Assembly: GCA_009785345.1 (NCBI GenBank)
Contig: WQWL01000006.1
Coordinates: 1-61,452, forward strand
Direction of reading: 5' to 3'
Source: Oscillospiraceae bacterium
GTDB lineage: Bacteria > Bacillota > Clostridia > Oscillospirales > Oscillospiraceae
Length of the DNA stretch: 61,452 bases
Under the pieces are notes generated by a model. That model was not told the origin of the DNA and ran no database searches. It saw nothing but the letters and a program-made list of their open reading frames with translations. A program made the position numbers and the translations under genes. This document shows positions 1-9,813 of the stretch, piece by piece (positions within the stretch are counted from its first letter, which is position 1; each line of letters starts with the position of its first letter).

Positions 1-2772
1 ACATTACTCTGTGACATTGAGATGCTCTCGGAGGCGGAACGCAATCAGTTGTTATATGATTTTAATGACACATATGCAGATTATCCGAGGGAGAAAACAA
101 TCCATCAACTGTTTGAGGAGCAGGTAGAGAAGACCCCTGGTAATGTAGCCCTGCTGTTTAACGGCTCAAGTATGACATATGACGAGTTGAACAAACGCTC
201 TAATCAACTTGCATGGCTGTTAAGGGATAGAGGAGTAAAGGCTGACAGTATAGTTGCTATAATGACAGAGCGTTCCTTCGAGATGATTATAGGAATATTG
301 GGTATCCTCAAGGCTGGGGGAGCATATTTGCCTATTGATCCTGAATATCCAGAAGACAGAATAGAATTTATGCTTAATGACAGTGGCGCAGATATACTTC
401 TTGCACAGACAAAGCTTAGTGCAAAGTTTACACTTGATAAATATATCATAGGACTTGATGACAGCAGCACATATACTGGAGATGCGGGTAACCTTAAACC
501 CATTTGTAATGCAAATAATTTATCATACTTAATATACACATCGGGCTCGACAGGCAAACCTAAAGCGGTCATGATAGAACATAGTGCCATTGTGAACAGA
601 CTCAATTGGATGCAAAAAGCTTATCCTCTCTCCGAAGAAGATGTCATACTTCAAAAGACAACATACACATTTGATGTTTCGCTTTGGGAACTTTTATGGT
701 GGTGTTTTGCAGGTGCAAGGACGTGTCTGCTCGAGCAAGGAAAAGAGAAAGATCCTCAGACCTTGATACAAGAAATAGAGAGAAGCAAAGTCACAGTTAT
801 GCACTTTGTGCCTTCCATGCTAACTATGTTTCTTGAGCATATCGATCAATACAGGGTAACGAATGGACTTGAGACTCTCAGGATGGTTTTTGCGAGCGGT
901 GAAGCGCTAACTGTGCAACAAGTATCAGAATTTAATAGAAATATACGTGAGGTAAATGGAACGGAACTGATTAATTTGTACGGTCCAACAGAAGCGGCCG
1001 TAGATGTGACGTATTTTAATGCATCTACAAGCAGTTTCAACAAATCGATCCCGATAGGCAAGCCAATAGACAATACTTCTCTGTATGTTTTGGACAGCAA
1101 TGATATGTTATGCCCAATTGGCATTGAAGGTGAGCTTAATATTTCTGGTATATGTTTGGCACGTGGTTATCTAAATCGTCCGGAGTTAACTGCGGAAAAA
1201 TTTGTTGGCAATCCATTCATATCCGATGAACGTCTGTATAAGACGGGTGATTTGGTTAGATGGCTTTCAGATGGTAATATAGAGTTTTTGGGGAGGATAG
1301 ACAGCCAAGTTAAAATTCGGGGTTTCAGAATAGAGCTTGGAGAAATTGAGTATCGGCTTCTGGAATTAGGGGTAATAAATGAAGTGATAGTAATGGCAAA
1401 AGAAGATGATCGGGGAGATAAGTATTTATGTGCATATGTTATCTCAGACAATGAAATTCAAGCAGGCGAGTTGCGTAAGCAACTATCGGACAATTTGCCG
1501 GACTATATGATCCCTTCGTATTTTGTTCAGTTGGATAAACTACCTTTGATGCCCAATGGCAAGGTGGATAGAAAAGCTTTGCCAAAGCCGGAAGGTGGGG
1601 TTCAAAATGATTACATTGCACCGAGAAATACTGTGGAAGAGGTTTTAGTACAGATATGGGCAGATGTGCTAGGTTGTGAAAAGGTAGGGATAAGTGACAA
1701 CTTTTTTGAACTGGGCGGTCATTCACTTAAAGCAATAACTCTACTTAACAGAATGAACAGTGAGCTTCAAGTAAATATTCCATTATCTGAGTTGTATGCG
1801 AACCCGTACATATCGCATATCGCGGAATACATCAATGTAGCACAGGAAGATAAATACAAAAACGTTGATGGGCTGTTTTTATTAAGGGGAGAGAAACAAA
1901 CGAATATGAACTTGTTTTTTGTGCATTCTGGGAGTGGCAGAGCAGTGGCGTACATGAAATTAGCCAACAATATGGATGATAAATTTAATTGTTGGGGAAT
2001 TGATTATGATAAACTTGATGCCTATGACCCATGTGTTATGCCAATAAAGGAACTAGCGGCTATATATGTTGAGAAAATAAAGCAAATTCAAGAAAGGGGA
2101 CCATATTGCATTTCTGGCTGGTGCTTGGGTGGAGTAATTGCTTTTGAAATGGCGAGACAGTTGGAGGCAGACAACGAAGAAATCAGCTTTCTTGGGCTGT
2201 ATAATTCTCCAATGGTGAACAGAGGAAAAAAATTGCATGAAGCTTTTATGAAGCCCGAAATTACACTTAAGACTGAGTTTCGCCTAATTCAAAAACTCTT
2301 TAATGAACACATTTTTTTGGAGAAGTATAGAGAAATAACTTCGCTTGAGGATTTATGGAACAAAATTGCGTGTGATTTGGAAGGTGTAGTCAGCTATGAG
2401 GAAACCAGAGAAAAAATATTTGATAGCATATGTTTAGAATCTCACTTTATAAGGAAGTTCATTAAAGACCATACGAAAGTAAAAATAAGTGATATATTAC
2501 ATCATTTCAATTTGCTCCGAGGTCTTCAGAATAATTTTTGGTGGTATCGTTCTAAAGAAAAGCTTAAGGGGAAAATCACCTATTATATTGCGGCTAGAGA
2601 AGAAGAACGGACAAGTGCATTGTGGAAGGAGCTAAGTAGAAAAGGAGTGGATTACTATAGCATAGACGCTGACCATTTTTCTATGTTTGAGGATGACGAA
2701 GACGTCAAAAAACTAGCGGTAACATTGAGGGGTTCATTAAATGAAGTGCATTACCTAGAAAGCACTATGTAG
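1..2772 (+). CDS. Nonribosomal peptide synthetase, C-terminal part: A(Ser)-PCP-TE, 5' cut by window
   Basis: The reading frame is open from base 1, so the first visible ATG at 22 is internal: the window enters in the linker that follows a condensation domain. Numbering from that ATG, the adenylation domain spans about 28-520 with core A3 (YTSGSTGKPK, ~173), A5 (NLYGPTEAA, ~316), A7 (YKTGD), A8 (IRGFRIELGEIE) and A10 (PNGKVDRKALP). The specificity residues read D-V-W-H-F-S-L-V-D-K, the serine code known from EntF. A carrier domain follows (FFELGGHSLKA, ~550), then an alpha/beta-hydrolase thioesterase (~625-905). The TE nucleophile elbow is GWCLGG with Cys701 where Ser is usual, Asn728 stands 27 residues later where Asp is usual, and His885 is present. 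A TE means this protein ends the assembly line and releases the peptide, with serine as the last residue. It lies 87 bases before the peptidase gene on the same strand. Confidence 0.93.
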   Translation, partial: TLLCDIEMLSEAERNQLLYDFNDTYADYPREKTIHQLFEEQVEKTPGNVALLFNGSSMTYDELNKRSNQLAWLLRDRGVKADSIVAIMTERSFEMIIGILGILKAGGAYLPIDPEYPEDRIEFMLNDSGADILLAQTKLSAKFTLDKYIIGLDDSSTYTGDAGNLKPICNANNLSYLIYTSGSTGKPKAVMIEHSAIVNRLNWMQKAYPLSEEDVILQKTTYTFDVSLWELLWWCFAGARTCLLEQGKEKDPQTLIQEIERSKVTVMHFVPSMLTMFLEHIDQYRVTNGLETLRMVFASGEALTVQQVSEFNRNIREVNGTELINLYGPTEAAVDVTYFNASTSSFNKSIPIGKPIDNTSLYVLDSNDMLCPIGIEGELNISGICLARGYLNRPELTAEKFVGNPFISDERLYKTGDLVRWLSDGNIEFLGRIDSQVKIRGFRIELGEIEYRLLELGVINEVIVMAKEDDRGDKYLCAYVISDNEIQAGELRKQLSDNLPDYMIPSYFVQLDKLPLMPNGKVDRKALPKPEGGVQNDYIAPRNTVEEVLVQIWADVLGCEKVGISDNFFELGGHSLKAITLLNRMNSELQVNIPLSELYANPYISHIAEYINVAQEDKYKNVDGLFLLRGEKQTNMNLFFVHSGSGRAVAYMKLANNMDDKFNCWGIDYDKLDAYDPCVMPIKELAAIYVEKIKQIQERGPYCISGWCLGGVIAFEMARQLEADNEEISFLGLYNSPMVNRGKKLHEAFMKPEITLKTEFRLIQKLFNEHIFLEKYREITSLEDLWNKIACDLEGVVSYEETREKIFDSICLESHFIRKFIKDHTKVKISDILHHFNLLRGLQNNFWWYRSKEKLKGKITYYIAAREEERTSALWKELSRKGVDYYSIDADHFSMFEDDEDVKKLAVTLRGSLNEVHYLESTM

Positions 2773-2859
2773 GTGAGGATGTCTTGTTACTATCAATGTA
2801 TAATGGTGTGCGATCCGCCTCAGAAAATGTGTTCGAAAGGATTATAAGGAGTTATCATT

Positions 2860-4317
2860 ATGAGAAATAAAGTTATATCGGCGTTAATGCTTTTTGCGTT
2901 GTTGGCTGGACTTAATACGACTGTTTTTGCACTGTCAGATGATCAATCCACAGAAATACAATTACTATTAGACGAAGCTCGCCGTGCCTCTGGTGCAGGT
3001 ATATCAGTCTCAATACTGATTGAAGATGATGAGTTTTTCTTCTCGTCGGGGTATTCTAACCGCAGAGAATCAATACTGGCAAATGAAACAACGTTGTATG
3101 AGTTGGCTTCAGTTAGCAAGGCTTTCGTAGGTTTAGGTATGTTGCTATTGGAAGACCAAGGGTATTTGTCCATGGATGATTCGATTGCAAAATATTTACC
3201 TTGGCTTACACTTCGATATGAAGGTCGACAGATTGATATGCAAGAAGTTACATTGAATCACTTTTTGCATCACACTAGCGGTTTGGTAAATAGCACCCAT
3301 CTTCAGCTAATTCCGTCGGGAGACACTCTGGAGATGCTCCAAAAAACTGTTGATGCATTGATAAATACCGAGCTGGCATTTTCACCTGGTGAACGATATG
3401 AATATGGGACAGTAAATTACAATGTCCTAGGGTTGGTCATGGAAATTGTGACGGGGCAAGATTTTGAAAGCTTTATGGAAGAACAAATATTTCGACCACT
3501 AGGCTTATATCAAACATTTGCAAATATGGTTAGTGCTCGAGCAACCGGTCAATTGGCGCAAGGCTATCGCACATCTTTTTTCATCTCAATGCAGTATGAT
3601 GCCCCAGACTTTAGAGGAAACACACCTGCTGGTTATATCATTTCATCTGCCCACGATATGGCTCGTTGGATGGGAATTCAACTGGGAACTGTTGAAGATA
3701 TTCCAGAAAATTTCCATTCACTTATAGAAATGTCTCATAGAGGGAATCAATTAGTTGCAGATGTGAACGGTTGGCGCTATGCGGCAGGTTGGCAAGTAAA
3801 TACAGATCAAGCTGTAATTTGGCATGCTGGCAGCAATCCGGCTTTTTCAACAAATGTAGCACTATTTCTTGAGGATCGAATTGCCATCGCGGTTTTATCA
3901 AACAGTGCCAGCACAAATATTGCAATTTTGGATAGTATCAAGGCGATTTTGGATGGAGACAATCTTCAGGTGTATCAAATGAGTTTTATGCGAATGATTG
4001 ATGTTATTTTTTCATGCATTGCAATTATTGCAACATTGCTAGCAGTTATGTTTTTCTCATTAGGCATGCGCAGGAGGAAAGTGAACAGCAAGCAGTCAAT
4101 GACCAGGAAGAGATGGCTTCTTATTACAATTTGGCTTTTGATATTCATTGCTACAACTGCCCTATGTTTGATTTTTCCATCGCTACTTGGCTTTGATTGG
4201 TTTGCACTTTTTGTTTGGGTACCTTGTAGTGTTCCAACGGCACTGTTTGCACTACCGATATTAGTTGCAAGCGTTATTTGGTTTATATACACTCACCGCC
4301 ATAAGATGATTAAATAA
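2860..4317 (+). CDS. Membrane-anchored beta-lactamase-fold serine peptidase, candidate ClbP-like prodrug-activating D-asparaginyl peptidase
   Basis: This is a 485-aa protein with an AAGGAG ribosome site at about 2847. A signal peptide (~1-25) leads into an extracytoplasmic class C beta-lactamase/DD-peptidase fold. SxxK is at Ser84-Lys87 (SVSK), the tyrosine motif is Y182-G-T inside PGERYEYGTVNYNVLG, HHTSG lies near 137-141, and H322-A-G stands at the third conserved motif. The C-terminus has three hydrophobic helices at about 377-400, 419-444 and 453-478. An N-terminal secreted serine hydrolase plus exactly three C-terminal helices is the architecture of ClbP, which cuts the N-acyl-D-Asn cap from precolibactin after export. 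Relatives serve zwittermicin A and xenocoumacin. Its position between a terminating NRPS and a C-A(Asn)-PCP-E NRPS supports the same job. The catalytic motifs and helices are seen directly; D-Asn specificity is inferred from context. A self-resistance esterase or DD-peptidase is the alternative. Confidence 0.8.
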   Translation: MRNKVISALMLFALLAGLNTTVFALSDDQSTEIQLLLDEARRASGAGISVSILIEDDEFFFSSGYSNRRESILANETTLYELASVSKAFVGLGMLLLEDQGYLSMDDSIAKYLPWLTLRYEGRQIDMQEVTLNHFLHHTSGLVNSTHLQLIPSGDTLEMLQKTVDALINTELAFSPGERYEYGTVNYNVLGLVMEIVTGQDFESFMEEQIFRPLGLYQTFANMVSARATGQLAQGYRTSFFISMQYDAPDFRGNTPAGYIISSAHDMARWMGIQLGTVEDIPENFHSLIEMSHRGNQLVADVNGWRYAAGWQVNTDQAVIWHAGSNPAFSTNVALFLEDRIAIAVLSNSASTNIAILDSIKAILDGDNLQVYQMSFMRMIDVIFSCIAIIATLLAVMFFSLGMRRRKVNSKQSMTRKRWLLITIWLLIFIATTALCLIFPSLLGFDWFALFVWVPCSVPTALFALPILVASVIWFIYTHRHKMIK

Positions 4318-4416
4318 CAATGATGAAATCATTTTTCTTATACAGCAATATTGAACACCATGGTGAAAATTGAAACTGTGTGTTGAGCTAACATGTTGGA
4401 AAGGAGCCTCTTGTAT

Positions 4417-7400
4417 ATGTCTGCAAAAGAAAGAACTTACTATGGTTTAACACATCCACAAAAGAGAATTTGGTACATAGACAAAATAAACTTATCTCAC
4501 TCTCTTCACAATATTTGCGCTTGTTTAAACATAAATGGTACGGTAAGTGTCGATATAATGAAAAAAGCCATTAATCTCGCGATTAGAAATAATGACGGTA
4601 TAAGGCTGAGGCTTACAGAGATAGATGGTCAGCCTATGCAATATTTAGATGAGTTTTATGAGCAAGATATAGATTTTCTTGATTTTAGCAAATATGATAG
4701 CCCGGAAAAATCGCATGAAATGTGGTTGGAAAAGATGCTTCGGGAACATTTTGAGCTATGTGGTGGTTCTCTGTTTTATTTTGCTGTGTACAAAACGGGC
4801 GATGAAAAATATGGTGTTCTGCTTAAAGTGCACCACATTATCTCTGACGGATGGGCATGTTCTTTGATTGAAAACCAGGTATGTGAATTTTATAACAATT
4901 TAATCCGCGGTGAAGACATAGCTCCTAATGGAAATTACTCATACATTAATTACATTCAAGATGAAAAAGAATACTTAGATTCAGAAAGATTTAGAAAAAA
5001 CAAAACTTTCTGGAACGAGAAACTCAATAACCCACCAGAAGAATTTTTGTATAACATGTCGGCTAGTGTGGAAGGACGGCGGCGTAGTTGTGATATAGAC
5101 ATAAGTTTATCAGGCAGAATAAAGAATGTACTAGATGAAAAGAAGTGTTCGCTAAATACATTTTTTATTGCAGCAGTCCTTATATACATGCATAAAATCA
5201 CAAACAAGGAAGACCTTGTCCTTGGAACTGCAGTGTATAACAGGACGGGTAGAGTCCAAAGACGCATGGTCGGTATGTTCACCAGTACCATGCCTTTTCG
5301 GTTTTTGTTAAATCCCGAAATGAATATTGGAGATTTACTAGATCAATTAAATAATGAGTTGAAGCGCTGTTTTATTAACCAAAAATATCCATACGATCTT
5401 TTGGTAAAAGACTTAAAATTGACTCAATCGCATTATGATAGCCTGTTCAAAATAACGGTTAATTATTATAATATGAACTTGAGCAATGAAATTGATGGTG
5501 CGGATGCTAGTGTTCACGACTATTATAGCGGTAGTCAAGGCTATTCTATGCAGATTATTGCCAGGGAATGGGGAAAAGGACACATAACACTTGACTTCGA
5601 CTATAAAACACAGGAATACACAGAACTTGAAATAGATACGATGCAAAAATCCATAATCAATATTTTAGAGCAAATAACAAAAAATGAGGAGTTGGTAATT
5701 AAGAATATTAAACTCGTCAATGAAGATGAAAGAAATTACAGACTATATGATTTTAACGCTACTCAATGTTACTACCCACACAAAACTGTATATCAACTAT
5801 TTGAAGAGCAGGTAGCAAGACATCCTGAGAAAATTGCCCTTATATTCAGAGGCATCAAGTTAACATATCGAGAGCTGAACGAAAAAGCGAATCGATTAGC
5901 ACATTATTTGATTGAAAAAGGGGTTGGTCAAGGAGCAATAGTGTCTATTTTGCAAACGCATTCACCTGAACTTGTCATCAGCATATTGGCTGTTCTAAAA
6001 TCTGAAGGTGTGTACTTACCTATTGACCCTAATTATCCTGACACAAGAATAAATTACATGCTCGAAAATTCTCAGTGTAAGTTGCTATTAACAAATTATG
6101 AAATCAACGATGCACCGTTTGATGTCGAAACAATCGACGTAAGTTGTATAGATTCGCATCTCTTCAGTGAAAAAAATCTGAGTCGCAAAAACAGTATGGA
6201 CGATTTAGCATATATAATCTATACGTCCGGTTCGACTGGGGCGCCAAAAGGTGTAATGATTAGACATAAAGGTCTTACAAACTATATTTGGTGGGCAAAC
6301 AAAACATATTTTAAGAGCGAAAATGAATCAATGGCACTATACTCTTCGATTGCATTTGATCTGACAGTCACATCCATATTTACACCTCTTATTTCTGGTG
6401 ACAGCATCGTGATTTACGATCATGACGAAAATGAGCATGTGCTGTATAAAATGTTAAGGGAAGACAAAGTTACGATTATAAAGCTTACACCTGCACACTT
6501 GGATTTACTAAGAGGTACAGACTATAGCTACTCAGGTGTAAAAAGTCTTATTGTTGGCGGAGATGATCTGAAGGTCAGCCTAGCAAAAGAAATTAGTGAT
6601 GGATTCGGTAGCGTTGAAATATATAATGAATATGGACCAACAGAAACCGTTGTTGGATGCATGATACATAAGTTTGATGCGAAAAATGACACACGAGGCT
6701 CGGTTCCAATTGGCTGCCCTATAGACAATGCCCAGATATACATACTTAATGAAGAGCTAGACGTTACTCCCGTAGGCTTGCCGGGGGAATTGTATATCTC
6801 AGGAGACGGCGTTTCTCTTGGGTATTTTAATAATGATGAGTTAACTCGAGAAAAATTCGTAAATAATCCATTCGTTGTGGGGCAAAAAATGTACAAAACT
6901 GGCGATATGGCAAGATATCTGGAAAATGACATAATTGAATACATAGGGCGAACGGATAATCAAATCAAAATAAGAGGGCATCGTATCGAGATTGGAGAAA
7001 TCGAAAAGTGTTTGACCAAGATGGAATCAATTATAAACGCTGCCGTGGCTATGAAAAAAGACTCTAATGGAAATGATGTGCTAAATGCATATGTTGTAGT
7101 TTCATCGGATATTTCAGACAAAGAATTGAGAAGCTGGCTTTCGAAGAGTTTGCCATATTATATGATTCCTTCAAATTTTGTTTTTATGAGTGAGCTTCCA
7201 TTAACTATAAACGGCAAGATAGATTTTTCGTCCTTGCCGGAAGCAGAAAAAAATAAAAATGAGTTTGAGCAAAGTGAAACTACAGTTGAAAAAGAGCTGG
7301 TGGCGGTAATGTCAGAAGTTTTGTGTGTAGACACTATTGGTATGAGTGATAACTTTTATCAGCTTGGTGGCGATTCGATAAAAGCAATTCAAATTTCTTC

Positions 7401-8883
7401 AAAGTTAAACAATATGGGGTACTCAATAAAATCGAAAGAAATTTTAACTTATGATACAATAAGAGAGATAGCAGACGGGATAGAAATTACGAACAATGCG
7501 TTGCCGAGTCAAGGCATCACTCATGGTAGCTTTGGCCAGACTCCTATCATAAAATGGTTCTTTGAACAGCAATTTGATTGCGAAGGTCACTATAATCAGT
7601 CAATCTTGCTGAAGCTTAAAGAGCACGATATTGACGAAATAAAAAAAGCCATGCTACAGCTTTTATGGCATCATGATACGTTGCGCTTAAATTACAACAG
7701 AACTAGCGGAGAATTATACTATAACAACGAAATTCCAGATGTTGAGGTGGAGTATTTTGACCTATCTATTCACCCGGAATGTATTAAGTTAGAGCAGATA
7801 AAAGAACAAGGAACCAACTTAAAATCAGGGTTTGACATTGAAAGCAATCTTCTTTTTAAGGCTGGTGTCTTTGACTTGGGTAAAGAAGGCAATCTGCTGT
7901 TGTTGACGGCACACCATTTGGTTGTCGATGGTGTTTCATGGAGAATTATTTTAGAAGACCTTGAGCATATTTTGAATCGATCAACGAATGTTCAAGGTAC
8001 AGAGCTGCCTTTGAAAACCCATTCTTTCATGGACTGGTCTAATTGGCTTAGTATGTATGCAAAAAGCAGTTTGGAACTCGAGAAATCGTATTGGACGCGT
8101 GTGCTGGAACAGGATTTTATTTTTCCAACTGACTTCAGTGATGGAGAGGATACGATGTGCAACTCATCGACATTGAGTGCAGAGCTTGATGGAGAAAAAA
8201 CGACACAATTATTAACAACAGTGACTGCCGTGTACAACATTGGTCCTCACGAAGTGGCACTTATCGCATTGGCGACAGTTCTCAAAGATCTGACAGGGCA
8301 GGAAAACATAGTGATTGAACTTGAAGGTCATGGCAGAGAAGAGATGGATAGCGAGATCAATCTATCTAGAACAGTCGGTTGGTTCACAAGTCTATATCCT
8401 GTTCACTTAGTAGTGTCAGAAGAGAGCCTTGACTTTAATATTAAATATCTAAAAGAGCAATTGAGAGGAGTTCCGAACAAAGGAATAGGTTTTGGAATAC
8501 TAAAATACTTAAAAAACGAGTTTACTGAGAGTAGAAATACCCATATAAGGTTCAATTATCTTGGGGACTATGATAACAGTCTGCGTGAGAAAATATTTCA
8601 GCTGGTTGAAGTAGATAGTGGGTCGAATGTAGGGGAAAATAATAATCTAACAGCAAATTTGGATATTAACGCGATGATTCTTAATGGTAAGCTTTCGATA
8701 CAAATCACATTTAGCAAGAACAAATTTTTTGATGAGACTGTAAAAAATTTCCTGGAGATGTACTTGGAAAAGCTTTGCGAAATAATTGAGTTTAGCGTTT
8801 CGGAAACATATAGAAAATTTACACCATCAGATTTTTCCGCTTCGAATATTTCACAAGATGACTTAGACAGTTTATTTGCTTAA
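4417..8883 (+). CDS. Nonribosomal peptide synthetase C-A(Asn)-PCP-E, likely D-Asn loading module
   Basis: The frame is open from 4393, but an AAGGAG site at 4401-4406 lies 10 bases before ATG 4417, which is the likely start. An N-terminal condensation domain (about residues 5-430) has HHIISDG. The A domain (~440-940) has YTSGSTGAPKG, NEYGPTE, YKTGDMARY and NGKIDFSSLP. Its specificity residues read D-L-T-K-I-G-E-V-G-K, very close to the known asparagine code DLTKLGEVGK. The carrier carries LGGDSIKA, the GGDSI form typical of carriers ahead of epimerases. The epimerization domain (~1060-1480) shows HHLVVDG, EGHGRE and RTVGWFTSLYP. The module would therefore offer D-Asn. With a condensation domain at its very N-terminus it resembles ClbN, which acylates Asn at the start of colibactin assembly. 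The acyl donor and the downstream partner are not visible. Gene order would then not follow module order, since the terminating NRPS lies upstream. Confidence 0.93.
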   Translation: MSAKERTYYGLTHPQKRIWYIDKINLSHSLHNICACLNINGTVSVDIMKKAINLAIRNNDGIRLRLTEIDGQPMQYLDEFYEQDIDFLDFSKYDSPEKSHEMWLEKMLREHFELCGGSLFYFAVYKTGDEKYGVLLKVHHIISDGWACSLIENQVCEFYNNLIRGEDIAPNGNYSYINYIQDEKEYLDSERFRKNKTFWNEKLNNPPEEFLYNMSASVEGRRRSCDIDISLSGRIKNVLDEKKCSLNTFFIAAVLIYMHKITNKEDLVLGTAVYNRTGRVQRRMVGMFTSTMPFRFLLNPEMNIGDLLDQLNNELKRCFINQKYPYDLLVKDLKLTQSHYDSLFKITVNYYNMNLSNEIDGADASVHDYYSGSQGYSMQIIAREWGKGHITLDFDYKTQEYTELEIDTMQKSIINILEQITKNEELVIKNIKLVNEDERNYRLYDFNATQCYYPHKTVYQLFEEQVARHPEKIALIFRGIKLTYRELNEKANRLAHYLIEKGVGQGAIVSILQTHSPELVISILAVLKSEGVYLPIDPNYPDTRINYMLENSQCKLLLTNYEINDAPFDVETIDVSCIDSHLFSEKNLSRKNSMDDLAYIIYTSGSTGAPKGVMIRHKGLTNYIWWANKTYFKSENESMALYSSIAFDLTVTSIFTPLISGDSIVIYDHDENEHVLYKMLREDKVTIIKLTPAHLDLLRGTDYSYSGVKSLIVGGDDLKVSLAKEISDGFGSVEIYNEYGPTETVVGCMIHKFDAKNDTRGSVPIGCPIDNAQIYILNEELDVTPVGLPGELYISGDGVSLGYFNNDELTREKFVNNPFVVGQKMYKTGDMARYLENDIIEYIGRTDNQIKIRGHRIEIGEIEKCLTKMESIINAAVAMKKDSNGNDVLNAYVVVSSDISDKELRSWLSKSLPYYMIPSNFVFMSELPLTINGKIDFSSLPEAEKNKNEFEQSETTVEKELVAVMSEVLCVDTIGMSDNFYQLGGDSIKAIQISSKLNNMGYSIKSKEILTYDTIREIADGIEITNNALPSQGITHGSFGQTPIIKWFFEQQFDCEGHYNQSILLKLKEHDIDEIKKAMLQLLWHHDTLRLNYNRTSGELYYNNEIPDVEVEYFDLSIHPECIKLEQIKEQGTNLKSGFDIESNLLFKAGVFDLGKEGNLLLLTAHHLVVDGVSWRIILEDLEHILNRSTNVQGTELPLKTHSFMDWSNWLSMYAKSSLELEKSYWTRVLEQDFIFPTDFSDGEDTMCNSSTLSAELDGEKTTQLLTTVTAVYNIGPHEVALIALATVLKDLTGQENIVIELEGHGREEMDSEINLSRTVGWFTSLYPVHLVVSEESLDFNIKYLKEQLRGVPNKGIGFGILKYLKNEFTESRNTHIRFNYLGDYDNSLREKIFQLVEVDSGSNVGENNNLTANLDINAMILNGKLSIQITFSKNKFFDETVKNFLEMYLEKLCEIIEFSVSETYRKFTPSDFSASNISQDDLDSLFA

Positions 8884-8979
8884 TCAATTATTGCGTGAAA
8901 ACTCCCAACGCGGAAAGCATCAGGAACAGATGCTAACAAGCTTTCTACCGAACTCAGACAGCATAGATTGCTTGCGGAC

Positions 8980-9119
8980 ACTTTCGCGAAGCAGGTGTGG
9001 AAATAGCGTCAACAGAAAATGCTAATAAAGAGCTTGATTAGGAGACAGAAAAGACCGTATTTCAAGCCTGTGCTGACACATGGAAATGGCAGAAAAATAA
9101 CCCGCATGGGTATGAGTAA
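8980..9119 (+). pseudogene. Decayed 3' end of a UDP-glucose 4-epimerase (galE) gene
   Basis: In the frame ending at TAA 9117-9119 the translation reads ACADTWKWQKNNPHGYE, matching the C-terminal signature of GalE proteins (DTWRWQ-x-NPNGY). Upstream the same frame reads REAGVEIASTENANKELD, then a TAG at 9039-9041 where GalE proteins have a conserved Trp after the KELG/KELD motif. No start or ribosome site is visible, and the frame breaks further upstream. This is a fragment only. It marks a recombination scar at the 3' edge of the NRPS cluster. Identification rests on recognising the C-terminal motif. Confidence 0.55.
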
Positions 9120-9305
9120 TGGGTAGAAGAATGTTCACAAATTAATAATAGCATTTAATGTGAGCTAACTGTGCAGGCAAATGTTCATAAACGCTTCTGT
9201 GCAGCGCCATAAATGCAGCATAGATTCTGAGCATGCCAACAGAAAATGTAGAATTGTTTGCAAAATTTTAACATTTGTGAGCTGCAAAACAATTTAGACA
9301 ACTTC

Positions 9306-9336
9306 CTGACAAATAGCAGATATATTTTTGTATAAT
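9306..9336 (+). promoter_or_regulatory. Possible promoter of the DUF805 gene
   Basis: A perfect -10 TATAAT (9331-9336) is preceded 19 bases upstream by CTGACA (9306-9311). The spacing is long, so the -35 call is weak. The site lies 78 bases before the ATG. The rest of 9120-9305 is AT-rich and shows nothing I recognise. Confidence 0.4.
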
Positions 9337-9414
9337 AATGTACTTATTTTGCTATTTACAATCGACACCTTATTTGTTAGAATAAGCCAAGTTTATTAAT
9401 TGGAGGAGATTATT

Positions 9415-9744
9415 ATGACCGAATTTGTGAACATGTGGAAAAACTACGTAAATTTCAGCGATCGCACTTCTGTACGCGGATTTTGGATGGCATTTTTGTT
9501 TAATATGATTGCTGTCACTATCATTGCAATTATCGCAGTGGTTGCAGGTATATTGTGGCTTTCAAGCATATATGCCCTCGCTGTATTTTTACCAGGACTT
9601 GCAATTGCAATTCGTCGTTTGCGCGATGCTGGAAAGAGTCCTGCGTACATTTTTATAGCACTTATACCTTTTGCAGGCGTGATTTTGTATATCATAGCAC
9701 TATGCAAAGCATCAATTCCTGACGATGGCAAACCTGTAGTTTAA
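9415..9744 (+). CDS. DUF805 family small membrane protein
   Basis: This is a 109-aa protein starting MTEFVNMWKNY. The start is ATG 9415, because GGAGGA at 9402-9407 sits 7 bases upstream; an upstream in-frame TTG at 9400 overlaps that site and is not the start. It has the DUF805 layout: an amphipathic N-terminus with conserved aromatic residues (W-K-N-Y-x-x-F), two to three hydrophobic segments (~22-60, ~75-97) and the intervening R-R-L-R-D-A-G motif. It is a cytoplasmic-membrane protein of unknown function. It stands alone, converging on dnaJ with a shared terminator between them. Confidence 0.8.
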   Translation: MTEFVNMWKNYVNFSDRTSVRGFWMAFLFNMIAVTIIAIIAVVAGILWLSSIYALAVFLPGLAIAIRRLRDAGKSPAYIFIALIPFAGVILYIIALCKASIPDDGKPVV

Positions 9745-9767
9745 GCAGTAACGTACAAAACGAAACG

Positions 9768-9795
9768 TAGGGCGAGAAGTTTTACTTCCGCCCTA
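9768..9795. terminator. Bidirectional terminator between the DUF805 gene and dnaJ
   Basis: TAGGGCG-a-GAAGT pairs with ACTTC-CGCCCTA around a three-base TTT loop. It sits between converging genes, so it can serve both. It is flanked by A-rich sequence on the left and TTAT on the right. Confidence 0.6.
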
Positions 9796-9813
9796 TTATC
9801 ATCTGGGGATATG

